Positions 53,976 to 61,469 of a stretch of 61,469 bases of DNA are shown here, piece by piece. The stretch's first letter is position 1, and every line of letters begins with the position of its first letter. The stretch is taken from assembly GCA_020723305.1 (NCBI GenBank), contig DYJC01000025.1, positions 1 through 61,469 on the forward strand. The letters are read 5' to 3'. The notes beneath the pieces are model-generated. The model was not told where the DNA came from, made no database searches, and saw nothing but the letters and a program-made list of their open reading frames with translations. The stretch is from Desulfosudis oleivorans (GTDB lineage Bacteria > Desulfobacterota > Desulfobacteria > Desulfobacterales > SURF-7). Position numbers and translations under genes: made by a program.

Positions 53976-54205
53976 TGACAAACTTCCCACGAATCTTCAC
54001 CAAGCGGAGTGATGATATCTTTTTCAAACACAAATGCATCTGCGAGTTTGCCTGCTTCAGGTTTTTTTTGGGCATTACGATGAGGAATGACATGAGCAAG
54101 GGGTTTGCCTCTTTTGGTTATGATGACAGACTCCTGGGACTTTGCAACCTCATTGAGTATCTTTAGCGCATGTGTCTTGAATTCACTTATGGCCATTGTT
54201 TTCAT
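53972..54205 (-). CDS. Phd/YefM-family antitoxin
   Basis: 77 residues with GGAGG before the ATG at 54205. A-I-S-E-F-K-T-H-A-L-K-I-L-N-E-V and V-I-I-T-K-R-G-K-P-L-A-H-V-I-P form the DNA-binding Phd fold; the acidic C-terminus should bind the toxin. The frame is open upstream to 54366 because it runs in phase with a remnant of a second Phd-type gene. Confidence 0.88.
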   Translation of the reverse strand: MKTMAISEFKTHALKILNEVAKSQESVIITKRGKPLAHVIPHRNAQKKPEAGKLADAFVFEKDIITPLGEDSWEVCQ

Positions 54206-54279
54206 GAAACCACCTCCAGTTATGCTAAAGTAGTCAATTAAAATGGTCATGTCAAGAAATATTGAACCGGTTCCGGTTT

Positions 54280-54364
54280 CAAGGGATTCAAACTCCTCAA
54301 GGGACATGATGAACATGGATTCCATAGATTTCCGGGTCACAATCACCGGAGAATGGTCTTTACA
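54280..54364 (-). pseudogene. Remnant of a second YefM/Phd antitoxin
   Basis: Codons K-D-H-S-P-V-I-V-T-R-K-S-M-E-S-M-F-I-M-S then L-E-E-F-E-S-L-E match the middle of YefM proteins (usually P-V-I-V-T-R-K-N-G and M-S-L-E-E-F-E-S-L). The N-terminus and C-terminus are gone. It is in phase with, and 75 bp before, the intact antitoxin. Confidence 0.5.
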
Positions 54365-54374
54365 AACTCTTTCC

Positions 54375-54403
54375 AGAAGACCTGGCCTGATACCAGGTCT
54401 TCT
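54375..54403 (+). terminator. Perfect 11-bp hairpin with T-run
   Basis: AGAAGACCTGG (54375-54385) pairs with CCAGGTCTTCT (54393-54403) across a 7-nt loop and is followed by GTTTTTG. It has the form of a plus-strand terminator, yet no plus-strand gene ends here; the gene it served may have been lost. Confidence 0.55.
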
Positions 54404-54439
54404 GTTTTTGGAATGAATCCAAGCCTTACAATTACAGCT

Positions 54440-54485
54440 TTGGCCGGATATAAAAACGACAACAACAGACTTTTGAAATTGGCTC
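54440..54485 (+). repeat. Solo right end of the 122-bp MITE
   Basis: ACAACAACAGAC and TTTTGAAATTGGCTC match the complement of the left end of copy 2 (28100-28221). The other end is missing. Confidence 0.6.
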
Positions 54486-54593
54486 TTTTATGATTTCAGA
54501 AATTCCTCCTCAAGGATTTTACCGGAATGAATGGGGGAAAATTTTTTCTTACTCATACTAACCTCCTAACGAATAAAATCATAGTCGTTACTT

Positions 54594-54715
54594 CCGTCCC
54601 CAGTACTGCCTTAATTCTTTTGGGAAATCCCCAGGCTTTACCGGAGATTTTTGAAAGGAATTATGATCCTAATGAGTCAAGAGCAGACCCCTTTACAGAC
54701 AAGCTATTGAAAAAA
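54594..54715 (+). repeat. Dispersed repeat family B, copy 1
   Basis: It shares the blocks CCGTCCCC, TTCTTTTGGGAAATCCCCAG, GGAATTATGATC and AGCAGACCCCTTTA with 60146-60250, and the last blocks also with 61239-61288. It ends 16 bp before the stop of the large kinase gene. Probably a fragment of a mobile element; not identified. Confidence 0.5.
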
Positions 54716-54730
54716 GATTTTGGTTCAAAC

Positions 54731-57700
54731 TCAACCACCCAGCACTTCCCGGATTTTGCCGGCAAAAGCATACAGGGAAAAAGGCTTCTGTATGAAATAA
54801 ACGTCTTCTTCCAATATGCCATGATGTGCGATGACGTCTGCCGTATATCCGGACATGAAGAGGCATTTGATCAGCGGATATCGGACTTTCAGTTGTTGGG
54901 CCAGATCGCGGCCGTTCATGGCAGGCATCACCACATCGGTAATCAGCAGGTGAATTTCCCCCTTGTATTCTCCGGCGATACGGAGGGCTTCACTAGGCAT
55001 GCCTGCAATGAGAAGATTATAGCCCAATTTTTTTAATATGATTCTGGCTAGTTCCAAAATTTCCAGTTCATCCTCCACCAGCAGTACTGTTTCCGTTCCG
55101 GTGGGAAGATTGACCTGTCCGTTGGTTTCACTGGTTGTGGCCGGCTCCACCACCCCTTCCAAACGGCAGTGGGGTATGTAAATCTTGAAAACACTGCCAT
55201 GTCCAGGCTCACTGTATACATTTATGAAACCATTGTTCTGTTTGATGATGCCGTAGATGGTGGAAAGTCCCAGGCCGGTGCTTTTGCCAAGTCCTTTGGT
55301 GGTGAAAAAAGGTTCGAAGATATTGGTCAGCATTTCATGCCCCATGCCCTCGCCATCATCACTTACCGAAAGCTGCACGTATTCCCCGGGTGTGCAATCC
55401 GAGTGAATGGCGCAATACCCTTCATCGAATTCAGTATTGGCAGTCTCGATGATCACTTTGCCCACAGTCTTGATGGCATCCCGGGCGTTGACAATCAGAT
55501 TGGTCAGAATCTGATCGATCTGACTGGGGTCCATTTTCACTTTCCAAAGATTGGCAGAGGGTTTCCAGATCAGGTCAATATCCTCGCCGATCAGGCGCCT
55601 CAGCATTTTGAGCATGCTTTCAATGGTGTCGTTGAGATTCAGGATTTTTGGGGCGATGGTCTGCTTGCGTGCAAAGGCCAGCAGTTGGCGGGTAAGGTTG
55701 GCCGAGCGGTCACCCACAGCCTTAATCTCGGAAAGGTCTTGATAAAGCGGATCAGCCGGCGAAAGATTCATGAGAGCCAATTCCGCCCGTCCGAGGATGA
55801 TGGAAAGCATGTTATTGAAGTCGTGTGCCACGCCCCCTGCCAGACGTCCGATGGACTCTATGCGCTGGGCCTGAATCAACTGCTCCTGTAATCTGTTTTT
55901 TTCCTCCTCGTTGCGCTTGCGGTCGCTGATGTCACGCAGGTTGACGAGTACGCCACCTGCATCCTTATCCTTCAACAGATTGATGGCATCTGCTTCAAAG
56001 TCCAGCCAGGTACCGTTTTTATGTTCATAGCGGTATTCAGCACGGATCATGGCATTTGCTGTTTGGAAAAAAGTGTCGAACTGCTGCCGGATGTGGGGCA
56101 GATCATCAGGATGTATTTTTTCAAAAAATTTGGACTCTTCCAACTCTGCGGGCCTATAACCGGCAATGCGCTCGATGGAAGGGCTGATGTAACGTATGAT
56201 CGCACGATGATCCACCGTCAGGATCACGTCGCTGGAATTCTGCACCAGGAAGCGGTGGCGGGCCTCGCTTTCACTTAATGCTTTTTCCGCCCGGTTGGCC
56301 TTGAGGATCTTCCATAAGCCGTCCATGAGAAGGGTCAATTGCTCCACATCCTCATTCCCATAGGGGTCTGCCTTGTTGCCGACTCCTGCCACCAGCACGA
56401 TACGCTCACCATCAAAGAGAGGGAGGTTCATATGCCGGTGTATGGGCACATGCCCTGCTGGAAAGCCTTTTTTTAATGGATTTTCCGCCTCGTAGTCATT
56501 GGTGATAACGGGACGACCCTGCCGTACAGCCTCACCCCATAAACCGGTCTCCCCAACCAGGCATTTGACAGGTTTGTTTTTGATGGTGCATTCCTGCATG
56601 GCGGTATTTGAATAGGAATGAAGCCTGAGCATGGTTTCGTCCGATGAAGTAAACGCCAGATAGCCTATGGTGCTTCCGGTCAGTTCGATGGCCTTATCCA
56701 GGGCAAAGTCGGTCAGCTCTTTTTCCGAACCCGCTGACATGCGGGACAGTTCCAAAAGTCCGGCCTGGCGGGTTGCATTGAGACGGAAAACAGCCTCCAT
56801 TGCTTGGCGATCCTTCTGCTCCCGGATAATGGTTATGGCTTTTATCAAGTAATAGGCAAATATGGAAGCAAAAAGGATCAACACCAGACTGATGAAAACG
56901 AGTCGTTTTTGAAAACCGTCCAGATTGGCCAAGACTTCATCCTCGGGACTGGCAACCACGATGGACCAGAAGGTGTTGCCGAGCATGACCGGCATGTAAA
57001 CCGCATATTTCAGTATATTTTCCTTTTTCTTTTCTCGAATGCGATCAAAGTGGTAAGTGGTGACGCCCTCTTCCCTGTTCAGCATTCTGTCCGCCATTGC
57101 GATAATTTCAGGGAAGGATTTAGAGGTTTCATATACGCTCCGGCCTACATGACCGGGCACAGGGCAGGAGATTTCAATACCTTTTGCACTGATCAGCCAG
57201 GCATAACCGCTTTTGCCGATGAGGATATCCTCGAGATATTCTTTTGCCAACCGGTCAAAGGAAAGCAAACAGGCGATGGTGCCGTCATATTGTCCATCCT
57301 TAAAGACAGGGACATGGACCACAACCGTGTCATAGCCCTGTACTGCATGAAATATCTCACTGATGACAGGCTGGTGAGTCTGAATGATGGTTTGCATATG
57401 TTCCTGAAGGGAAATATCCTGCCCGATCACATCGGCTTTATAAGGGACCGTATGGATAATCCGCCCAAGAGCATTGGTGCGTGTCAGGGCTTTGAATTCC
57501 TCGGTATGCGATTGCAAAAAGTCCGACATGCTTTTACGCCCCTGTTCATTCATTTGAATGATGTCGTTCTGCTGCCCAAAATGGCTCAACATATCGATAA
57601 TATGCTCAAAATGATGCTGAATGCCTTTGGCGGCCTGGCGGGCATGGACAAGCTGGCGGGTGTTCAGATCATCAATGGTTTTCTGTTTTATTTCACTGTA

Positions 57701-57772
57701 GATCGCCATCAAGGCACTGCTGAAGGAAATCAGCAGCACCACAAGGATGACCATGTATTTTCGGTATCGCAT
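54731..57772 (-). CDS. Membrane Cache-GAF-PAS hybrid histidine kinase
   Basis: 1013 residues. Membrane helix 8-25, periplasmic double-Cache domain (35-285) with G-K-S-G-Y-A-W-L-I-S and Y-D-G-T-I-A, second helix 290-312, GAF 335-495, PAS 505-620, HisKA with His650 in G-G-V-A-H-D-F-N-N, HATPase with D-D-G-E-G-M-G and G-L-G-K-S-T-G-L-G-L-S, and a C-terminal receiver with Asp in L-L-I-T-D-V-V-M-P. A TAAGG lies just before the start. Senses an extracellular small molecule of unknown identity. Confidence 0.93.
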   Translation of the reverse strand: MRYRKYMVILVVLLISFSSALMAIYSEIKQKTIDDLNTRQLVHARQAAKGIQHHFEHIIDMLSHFGQQNDIIQMNEQGRKSMSDFLQSHTEEFKALTRTNALGRIIHTVPYKADVIGQDISLQEHMQTIIQTHQPVISEIFHAVQGYDTVVVHVPVFKDGQYDGTIACLLSFDRLAKEYLEDILIGKSGYAWLISAKGIEISCPVPGHVGRSVYETSKSFPEIIAMADRMLNREEGVTTYHFDRIREKKKENILKYAVYMPVMLGNTFWSIVVASPEDEVLANLDGFQKRLVFISLVLILFASIFAYYLIKAITIIREQKDRQAMEAVFRLNATRQAGLLELSRMSAGSEKELTDFALDKAIELTGSTIGYLAFTSSDETMLRLHSYSNTAMQECTIKNKPVKCLVGETGLWGEAVRQGRPVITNDYEAENPLKKGFPAGHVPIHRHMNLPLFDGERIVLVAGVGNKADPYGNEDVEQLTLLMDGLWKILKANRAEKALSESEARHRFLVQNSSDVILTVDHRAIIRYISPSIERIAGYRPAELEESKFFEKIHPDDLPHIRQQFDTFFQTANAMIRAEYRYEHKNGTWLDFEADAINLLKDKDAGGVLVNLRDISDRKRNEEEKNRLQEQLIQAQRIESIGRLAGGVAHDFNNMLSIILGRAELALMNLSPADPLYQDLSEIKAVGDRSANLTRQLLAFARKQTIAPKILNLNDTIESMLKMLRRLIGEDIDLIWKPSANLWKVKMDPSQIDQILTNLIVNARDAIKTVGKVIIETANTEFDEGYCAIHSDCTPGEYVQLSVSDDGEGMGHEMLTNIFEPFFTTKGLGKSTGLGLSTIYGIIKQNNGFINVYSEPGHGSVFKIYIPHCRLEGVVEPATTSETNGQVNLPTGTETVLLVEDELEILELARIILKKLGYNLLIAGMPSEALRIAGEYKGEIHLLITDVVMPAMNGRDLAQQLKVRYPLIKCLFMSGYTADVIAHHGILEEDVYFIQKPFSLYAFAGKIREVLGG

Positions 57773-58097
57773 AACCTTATTGAATCTATGCTCCTGTAAT
57801 CAAAATTCAGGCAGTGTTCGAATGAACCTGAACTCCTGCCTGGCCAAGCTAAGTCGTATTCATTATGCCACACTCACATTCAGGGCATTTACCTCTTTAT
57901 CAAGACGATCTGAAAGCAAGCCTTCCGTAACTTCAAGATCATATCGTGTTTGGATATTCAATCTTCATTCTTCAACTATGCCATATACCAAATTCAGTGA
58001 CACGGCGATAGCTGTGCCCGCTGGAATGACTGGCTAACCGACTGCTCATCCATTTATTTATTTTAGATTTTGATATATTATTGCTCATGCAAATTGA
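57773..58097. other. Intergenic region upstream of the Cache kinase
   Basis: 325 bp. On the minus strand a short frame Y-D-L-E-V-T-E-G-L-L-S-D-R-L-D-K then E-V-N-A-L-N-V-S-V-A ends near 57866 but has no start codon or partner I can recognise; it may be the end of a lost gene. No strong hairpin. Confidence 0.35.
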
Positions 58098-58934
58098 TCA
58101 TTTATTACTGATTGAATTAACAATTGGTATGCCATTTTGACCAACGGGAATATAGATAAAAGTTGTATTGGGTGACCCCGCCAATTTTTCCTGAGTTTTG
58201 ATTGATTCGTGCTGCAAATAATTTTGAGTTAAAGTGGAATTAATAATCCGTTGTGATTCAGCAATTCCTTTGGCTTCTTCAATACGTATCTCAGCTTCTT
58301 TCTTAGCAATTTGAATCATTTTATCTTTTCTTACTAATTCCTGGTCCGCTTTTAATTTTTCTTCCACTGCTTTTGCCACCGCTTCCGGTGGCGAGATATT
58401 ACCTATTACGACGGTTTTTATAATGAATGGAGTATCCTTGCATTCTTTTATCAATTTTTCAAAAACTATTCGCCCAATCTCCTCACGCTTTTCAACACAG
58501 TCAAAAGCATTATACTTCGTTACCTCGTTATAGATTTCGGCACGAAATATCTGTTGCAGGTTTCTTTCATACCACTTTTCCGAGCCATATTTTTCGACAA
58601 TATCTTTTATGGTTCCTGATTTCAAAGAGACAATCAGATGAGCTTTAAAATGTAATTTTAATTGGTCTTTGCTCAGCAATTCAAATCCTTCATCTTTTGT
58701 TACAGGTCTCATATCAATATTTATAACAAATAATCGCCAGCTTAATCCGGCGGATGTCTGTCCGATTTGAATATTGTAAAATTCTTTTTTACCAACCATG
58801 TATGGTTTTTTATATAGATATCCTTCATATCCGGCAGGTGTCATAGGATTTGTATAACCACATCCGGCTACTATTAAGCTGATTATTATGATAATAACAA
58901 CAATCAATTCTTCTATAACATATCGTTTTGACAT
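58098..58934 (-). CDS. SPFH/Band-7 (prohibitin-like) lipoprotein
   Basis: 278 residues. A hydrophobic N-terminus ends in the lipobox V-A-G-C, so it may be lipidated after Cys26. The Band-7 domain (35-200) is followed by a Lys/Glu-rich coiled coil (A-V-E-E-K-L-K-A-D-Q and A-K-K-E-A-E-I-R-I-E-E-A-K). Such proteins organise membrane microdomains or control proteases. Single gene. Confidence 0.8.
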   Translation of the reverse strand: MSKRYVIEELIVVIIIIISLIVAGCGYTNPMTPAGYEGYLYKKPYMVGKKEFYNIQIGQTSAGLSWRLFVINIDMRPVTKDEGFELLSKDQLKLHFKAHLIVSLKSGTIKDIVEKYGSEKWYERNLQQIFRAEIYNEVTKYNAFDCVEKREEIGRIVFEKLIKECKDTPFIIKTVVIGNISPPEAVAKAVEEKLKADQELVRKDKMIQIAKKEAEIRIEEAKGIAESQRIINSTLTQNYLQHESIKTQEKLAGSPNTTFIYIPVGQNGIPIVNSISNK

Positions 58935-59002
58935 TATATAATATCCTTATTTTGATGGCATACAAGACTTCTTCGATCTTGGTTTTTCAATGAGTCTTCC
59001 TG

Positions 59003-59200
59003 TTACAAACCGATGTAGAATGCTGGATTGCCTCCGTTGTCTTCAATACAAGCTTCATCCGGTTCTTTGTAGCCTCTGGGCTGCCAGGCAGAAGAATCTA
59101 CGACTGAACATTCCGGTAATCCAATGAGGCTTTCGACCTGTCTTAAAAAATCAGGGTGCGATGTCCAGTCCAGGATATGCTTTCGACTTCCTCGGTACAT
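59003..59200 (-). CDS. Hypothetical small protein
   Basis: 65 residues, M-Y-R-G-S-R-K-H-I-L-D-W-T-S-H-P-D-F and onward to F-Y-I-G-L. An AGAGAG precedes the ATG. The composition looks protein-like (W, H, C, P distributed) but I know no family; it could be the remaining part of a longer gene. Confidence 0.35.
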   Translation of the reverse strand: MYRGSRKHILDWTSHPDFLRQVESLIGLPECSVVDSSAWQPRGYKEPDEACIEDNGGNPAFYIGL

Positions 59201-59277
59201 GGTTCTCTCTTTGATAATCTGACCCTCTTCCCTTCCGGTTTTTTTCGGATTATACTCTCAGGAAGTGTCGTATTCAT

Positions 59278-59688
59278 TCAAAAAAGTACAATTGTAAACT
59301 TTTTTCTTCCTTTAATCCTGTAAACTGTAAAATCACGATCAATAGTTGCAATGGTATTTATATTGAGTTGTTCAGCTAAATATACAAGACACGAATCCGC
59401 AAAATCCATTGGTAAGTCACGATATTTTTCTGTCAGTTCTTTCAGCCGGTGAAAAACTTTATTTTGGATATCATAAACCTCAACTCCACCTCTGCCGATC
59501 CACTCTAAAAAATCTATCTGAGCATTCCGGTTGAAATCCAATAAATGAAGTGTTTCTGTTATGGACGCTATCGTTGTGATAAGCGGATATTTATTTTGTT
59601 TGATAAAATCAACCGATTTTTGATGGTATTTATCGGATGAATCAAACAAAGCAATTAAAGGGCCGGAGTCTATCAGAATTTTTTTCAT
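59278..59688 (-). CDS. PIN-domain toxin (VapC)
   Basis: 136 residues: I-L-I-D-S-G-P-L-I-A-L-F-D-S-S-D, T-I-A-S-I-T-E-T, D-F-A-D-S-C-L-V and A-T-I-D-R-D-F give the acidic active site. The start overlaps the antitoxin stop by 4 bp. Third PIN toxin gene in the window. Confidence 0.88.
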   Translation of the reverse strand: MKKILIDSGPLIALFDSSDKYHQKSVDFIKQNKYPLITTIASITETLHLLDFNRNAQIDFLEWIGRGGVEVYDIQNKVFHRLKELTEKYRDLPMDFADSCLVYLAEQLNINTIATIDRDFTVYRIKGRKKFTIVLF

Positions 59689-59927
59689 TTTCTTTTAGCC
59701 CGAATTTTTTCTTTTAAAATCCTTTTTCTATCGACTGACAAATTTTTCAGGCCGCTTGAATATCTGCCAAAAAATTCTTTTCCAAGTTCCCAGCCGTTTG
59801 GACTTTCCAGCTTTCCGATATATTCAATTACGCTTTTACGAATCAAATCGGATTTTGTCAGGCCAAGATTTTTGGCAACGGTAGTAATCTCTTTTTCTAA
59901 ATTTGGATCGAGTCTTAATGCAATCAT
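59685..59927 (-). CDS. Ribbon-helix-helix antitoxin (VapB-type)
   Basis: 80 residues: M-I-A-L-R-L-D-P-N-L-E-K-E-I and T-K-S-D-L-I-R-K-S-V-I-E-Y-I form an RHH fold; the basic tail should wrap the toxin. Strong GGAGGAAC site. A 19-bp dyad operator lies immediately upstream. Confidence 0.88.
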   Translation of the reverse strand: MIALRLDPNLEKEITTVAKNLGLTKSDLIRKSVIEYIGKLESPNGWELGKEFFGRYSSGLKNLSVDRKRILKEKIRAKRK

Positions 59928-59938
59928 ATTGTTCCTCC

Positions 59939-59957
59939 GTATTACAAACTGTAATAC
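59939..59957. promoter_or_regulatory. Dyad operator of the RHH-VapC pair
   Basis: GTATTACAAACTGTAATAC has perfect 7-bp arms and sits 11 bp before the antitoxin start. Autoregulation by the RHH antitoxin is expected. Confidence 0.6.
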
Positions 59958-60145
59958 AAAGATATGGATGTGTCAAGTTGCTTCGGCCTATTAGACAGGG
60001 CAATCACATCGGGGGTGTCAACTTTTAAATTCCCCCCATAAAGCTGAAATCAACTTTAATAAACAAGGAAACAATATGAAAATTGGTATTCCTATTTACG
60101 CCTCTGCTATTTTATATTAACCCAAATCGCCTTCGCCCTTAGGTT

Positions 60146-60250
60146 CCCGTCCCCATTCCTTACTTCTTTTGAGAAATCTCCAGGCTTTGCCGGGGGATTT
60201 CATAAAAGAATTATGATCAAATGAGTTAGGAGCAGATTTGACCCCTTTAT
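60146..60250 (+). repeat. Dispersed repeat family B, copy 2
   Basis: Blocks CCCGTCCCCA, TTCTTTTGAGAAATCTCCAG, AGAATTATGATCAAATGAG and GACCCCTTTA align with 54594-54715. The stretch has no intact gene. Confidence 0.5.
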
Positions 60251-60313
60251 TCTGCTCCTCTGCTACCTCTGAGTGCGCGATAATGCGGTTTTCAAAATAA
60301 ATTCTTGAAAAAT

Positions 60314-60331
60314 GTTCGCACATATGCGAAC
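60314..60331. promoter_or_regulatory. Palindromic operator of the HigBA-like module
   Basis: GTTCGCACATATGCGAAC has perfect 7-bp arms about the CATA centre and ends 8 bp before the toxin start. TTGAAA just upstream (from 60304) could be a -35. Expected HigA binding site. Confidence 0.6.
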
Positions 60332-60339
60332 GTACAGTT

Positions 60340-60659
60340 ATGCGGAAAGTCAAATTTTATAAGTTCGAAACAGGCAAAAGCCCTGTTGAAGAATATTTCG
60401 ATTCATTGTCGAACAAACAATTTGAAAAAATCGCATTTGTACTTGATATCATAGAGCAACTCGATATTGTGCCTCGAAAATTTTTCAAGAAACTTCAAGG
60501 CACCAATGATATCTGGGAAGTTAGGGTACAGCAAGGCAATAACATATTGTAGTTTTAAATCATGGTTTCACCAAAAAATCTCAAAAGATACCTCAAAAGG
60601 AAATTGCTACTGCTGAAAAACGCAAACAAGATTATTATAACCGAAAGGCTAAAAAATGA
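60340..60659 (+). pseudogene. HigB-type toxin with internal deletion
   Basis: The N-terminal part reads V-K-F-Y-K-F-E-T-G-K-S-P-V-E-E-Y-F and I-W-E-V-R-V-Q-Q-G-N-N-I, then stops at 60550. In another frame V-V-L-N-H-G-F-T-K-K-S-Q-K and K-R-K-Q-D-Y-Y-N-R-K-A-K-K continue to 60659, the usual end of this family. About a dozen codons (normally R-x-L-x-F-F-D) are missing between them. Toxin inactive, antitoxin intact. Confidence 0.75.
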
Positions 60660-60931
60660 GCGATTTTCAAAAATATAAAAAAAAACGGGCGAAACAAAAT
60701 CCCAAATTCTGGTCAGGCTACGACGAACGCCTTGAAACTTTTAAACTTGGGCTTATGCTAAAGCAGGCTCGCCTTGAATCCGGTCTGACCCAGGAACAAA
60801 TTGCACAAAGTTTAAAAACGACAAAATCTGTTGTCTCTCGTATGGAAAATCATGCTACTGATATCCGCCTTTCAACGCTCGAAAAGTTTGCCAAAGCCGT
60901 GGGGCGGAAAATAAATATTTCTCTTTCGTAA
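60656..60931 (+). CDS. HigA-type XRE antitoxin
   Basis: 91 residues. The HTH_3 domain spans residues 35-90, with L-T-Q-E-Q-I-A-Q-S-L-K-T-T-K-S-V-V-S-R-M-E. ATGA overlap with the end of the broken toxin. It probably still represses the 60314 operator. Confidence 0.85.
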   Translation: MSDFQKYKKKRAKQNPKFWSGYDERLETFKLGLMLKQARLESGLTQEQIAQSLKTTKSVVSRMENHATDIRLSTLEKFAKAVGRKINISLS

Positions 60932-61469
60932 AAGTTGAACCAACGACTGAAATTATTTAACTGTCTTTTCAACGCATAACCGTCCGAACTCTCGGACTCT
61001 TGTCCTGCCAATGGCCCTTGCACCCGGCTTTGCTTTGGTTCCCAGAACAAATTTCTTTTCTCCGACTACGATGCTTTTCGAAAAATGAATACCGGTTTTC
61101 ATTATCGAATTTTCTTAAAACCACTTTTTTGCTGCCAAAAAGGTGCTTTTAAGACCCTAAATGACTCCACTTTTAATAGTTATTATGTTGATTTTCAATC
61201 AGTTAATTTGGTACGACCAATAGCCCATTCTATCCCATTTAAAAGAATTATGATCAAATGAGTCAGGAGCAGACTTGACCCCTTTACTTTACAAAATCCG
61301 GCGTTAAAAAAAAATCATAGAATGTCCCAATTATTTTTCCACTCGCACTCGCGCCCCATTATTTCCCCTCGACCCCTCGCATAACCGGAGCGCCACCGGT
61401 CGTGGGGTTTCCATTTGTTAGCCCTGCTGTGATTATGTCATAACACCTCCGGTGTAAAAATGTAAGGTA
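60932..61469. other. Intergenic end of window with a third repeat-B copy
   Basis: No supported gene. 61239-61288 is a shorter copy of dispersed repeat family B (AAAGAATTATGATCAAATGA, then GACCCCTTTA). A CCATTTGTTAGCCC near 61410 is weakly like an integron attC end but lacks a matching partner. Confidence 0.4.

Noticed and set aside
54527..55036. Plus-strand ORF of 169 codons
   Set aside because: Its second half is antisense to the receiver domain of the large kinase and its first half is dispersed repeat B.
61380..61450. Possible integron attC site (CCATTTGTTAGCCC with a GC-rich stem)
   Set aside because: I could not find the paired core site or a second copy, and the nearby TA genes face both strands, unlike a cassette array.

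Overview
The window looks like chromosomal DNA of a strictly anaerobic, Sec-using deltaproteobacterium, most likely a sulfate reducer of the Desulfobacterota (Desulfobacteraceae-like). This is inferred from a soluble HdrA-MvhDGA hydrogenase module, a beta-oxidation gene pair, hemerythrin, large hybrid sensor kinases, a candidate GEMM-class riboswitch and two reading frames that only make sense if UGA is read as selenocysteine. No rRNA or tRNA gene was seen, so the taxonomy remains an inference.

Layout. 1-2.4 kb is a graveyard of toxin-antitoxin (TA) modules (RHH/PIN remnant, DUF4160-DUF2442, MntA/truncated HepT) plus an IS3 transposase remnant. 2.47-17.1 kb is a complete type III-A CRISPR-Cas locus: cas6, a CARF gene of the NE0113/TIGR02584 family, cas10, csm2-csm5, csm6, cas1, two tandem cas2 genes, an AT-rich leader and an array of 40 repeats and 39 spacers. 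17.2-23.8 kb holds an AAA/DUF4143 ATPase with a dyad operator, a Fic protein, an AraC regulator, a ferredoxin, an SRPBCC protein and hemerythrin. 23.8-27.3 kb encodes a bifunctional FadB-like enzyme and a thiolase. 27.7-33.1 kb holds a MITE pair around a small zinc-ribbon gene, then a MoxR-DUF58-transglutaminase operon whose last product ends in an antitoxin-like tail next to a vapC toxin.

33.1-39.2 kb holds a SelW-like selenoprotein frame, a decayed phosphoesterase, a DUF2461 gene, pqiABC and a rhodanese-thioredoxin gene with in-frame UGA at both expected rhodanese cysteines. 39.2-46.3 kb on the minus strand is chemoreceptor, hydrogenase protease, hdrA, mvhD, mvhG, mvhA, tusA. 46.6-58.9 kb holds an IS remnant, an aldehyde dehydrogenase, a ModE-like regulator, a flavodoxin-ferredoxin, two hybrid histidine kinases, a GEMM-I riboswitch transcript, a SIMPL protein, a phd-vapC pair and an SPFH lipoprotein. 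59-61.5 kb is again TA territory (RHH-VapC, broken HigB with HigA) with dispersed repeats.

How the parts work together. The CRISPR locus keeps the key residues I could check: Cas10 HD and GGDD, Csm3 catalytic Asp, Csm6 HEPN R-x6-H, and Cas1 Glu/His/Asp. It should therefore cleave RNA, make cyclic oligoadenylates and signal to Csm6. The cas1 ribosome-binding site is locked in a perfect 10-bp stem, suggesting that adaptation is controlled separately from interference. The Mvh/Hdr genes form an H2-linked electron-transfer module without hdrBC nearby. The edges of the window show heavy turnover of TA modules and small mobile elements.
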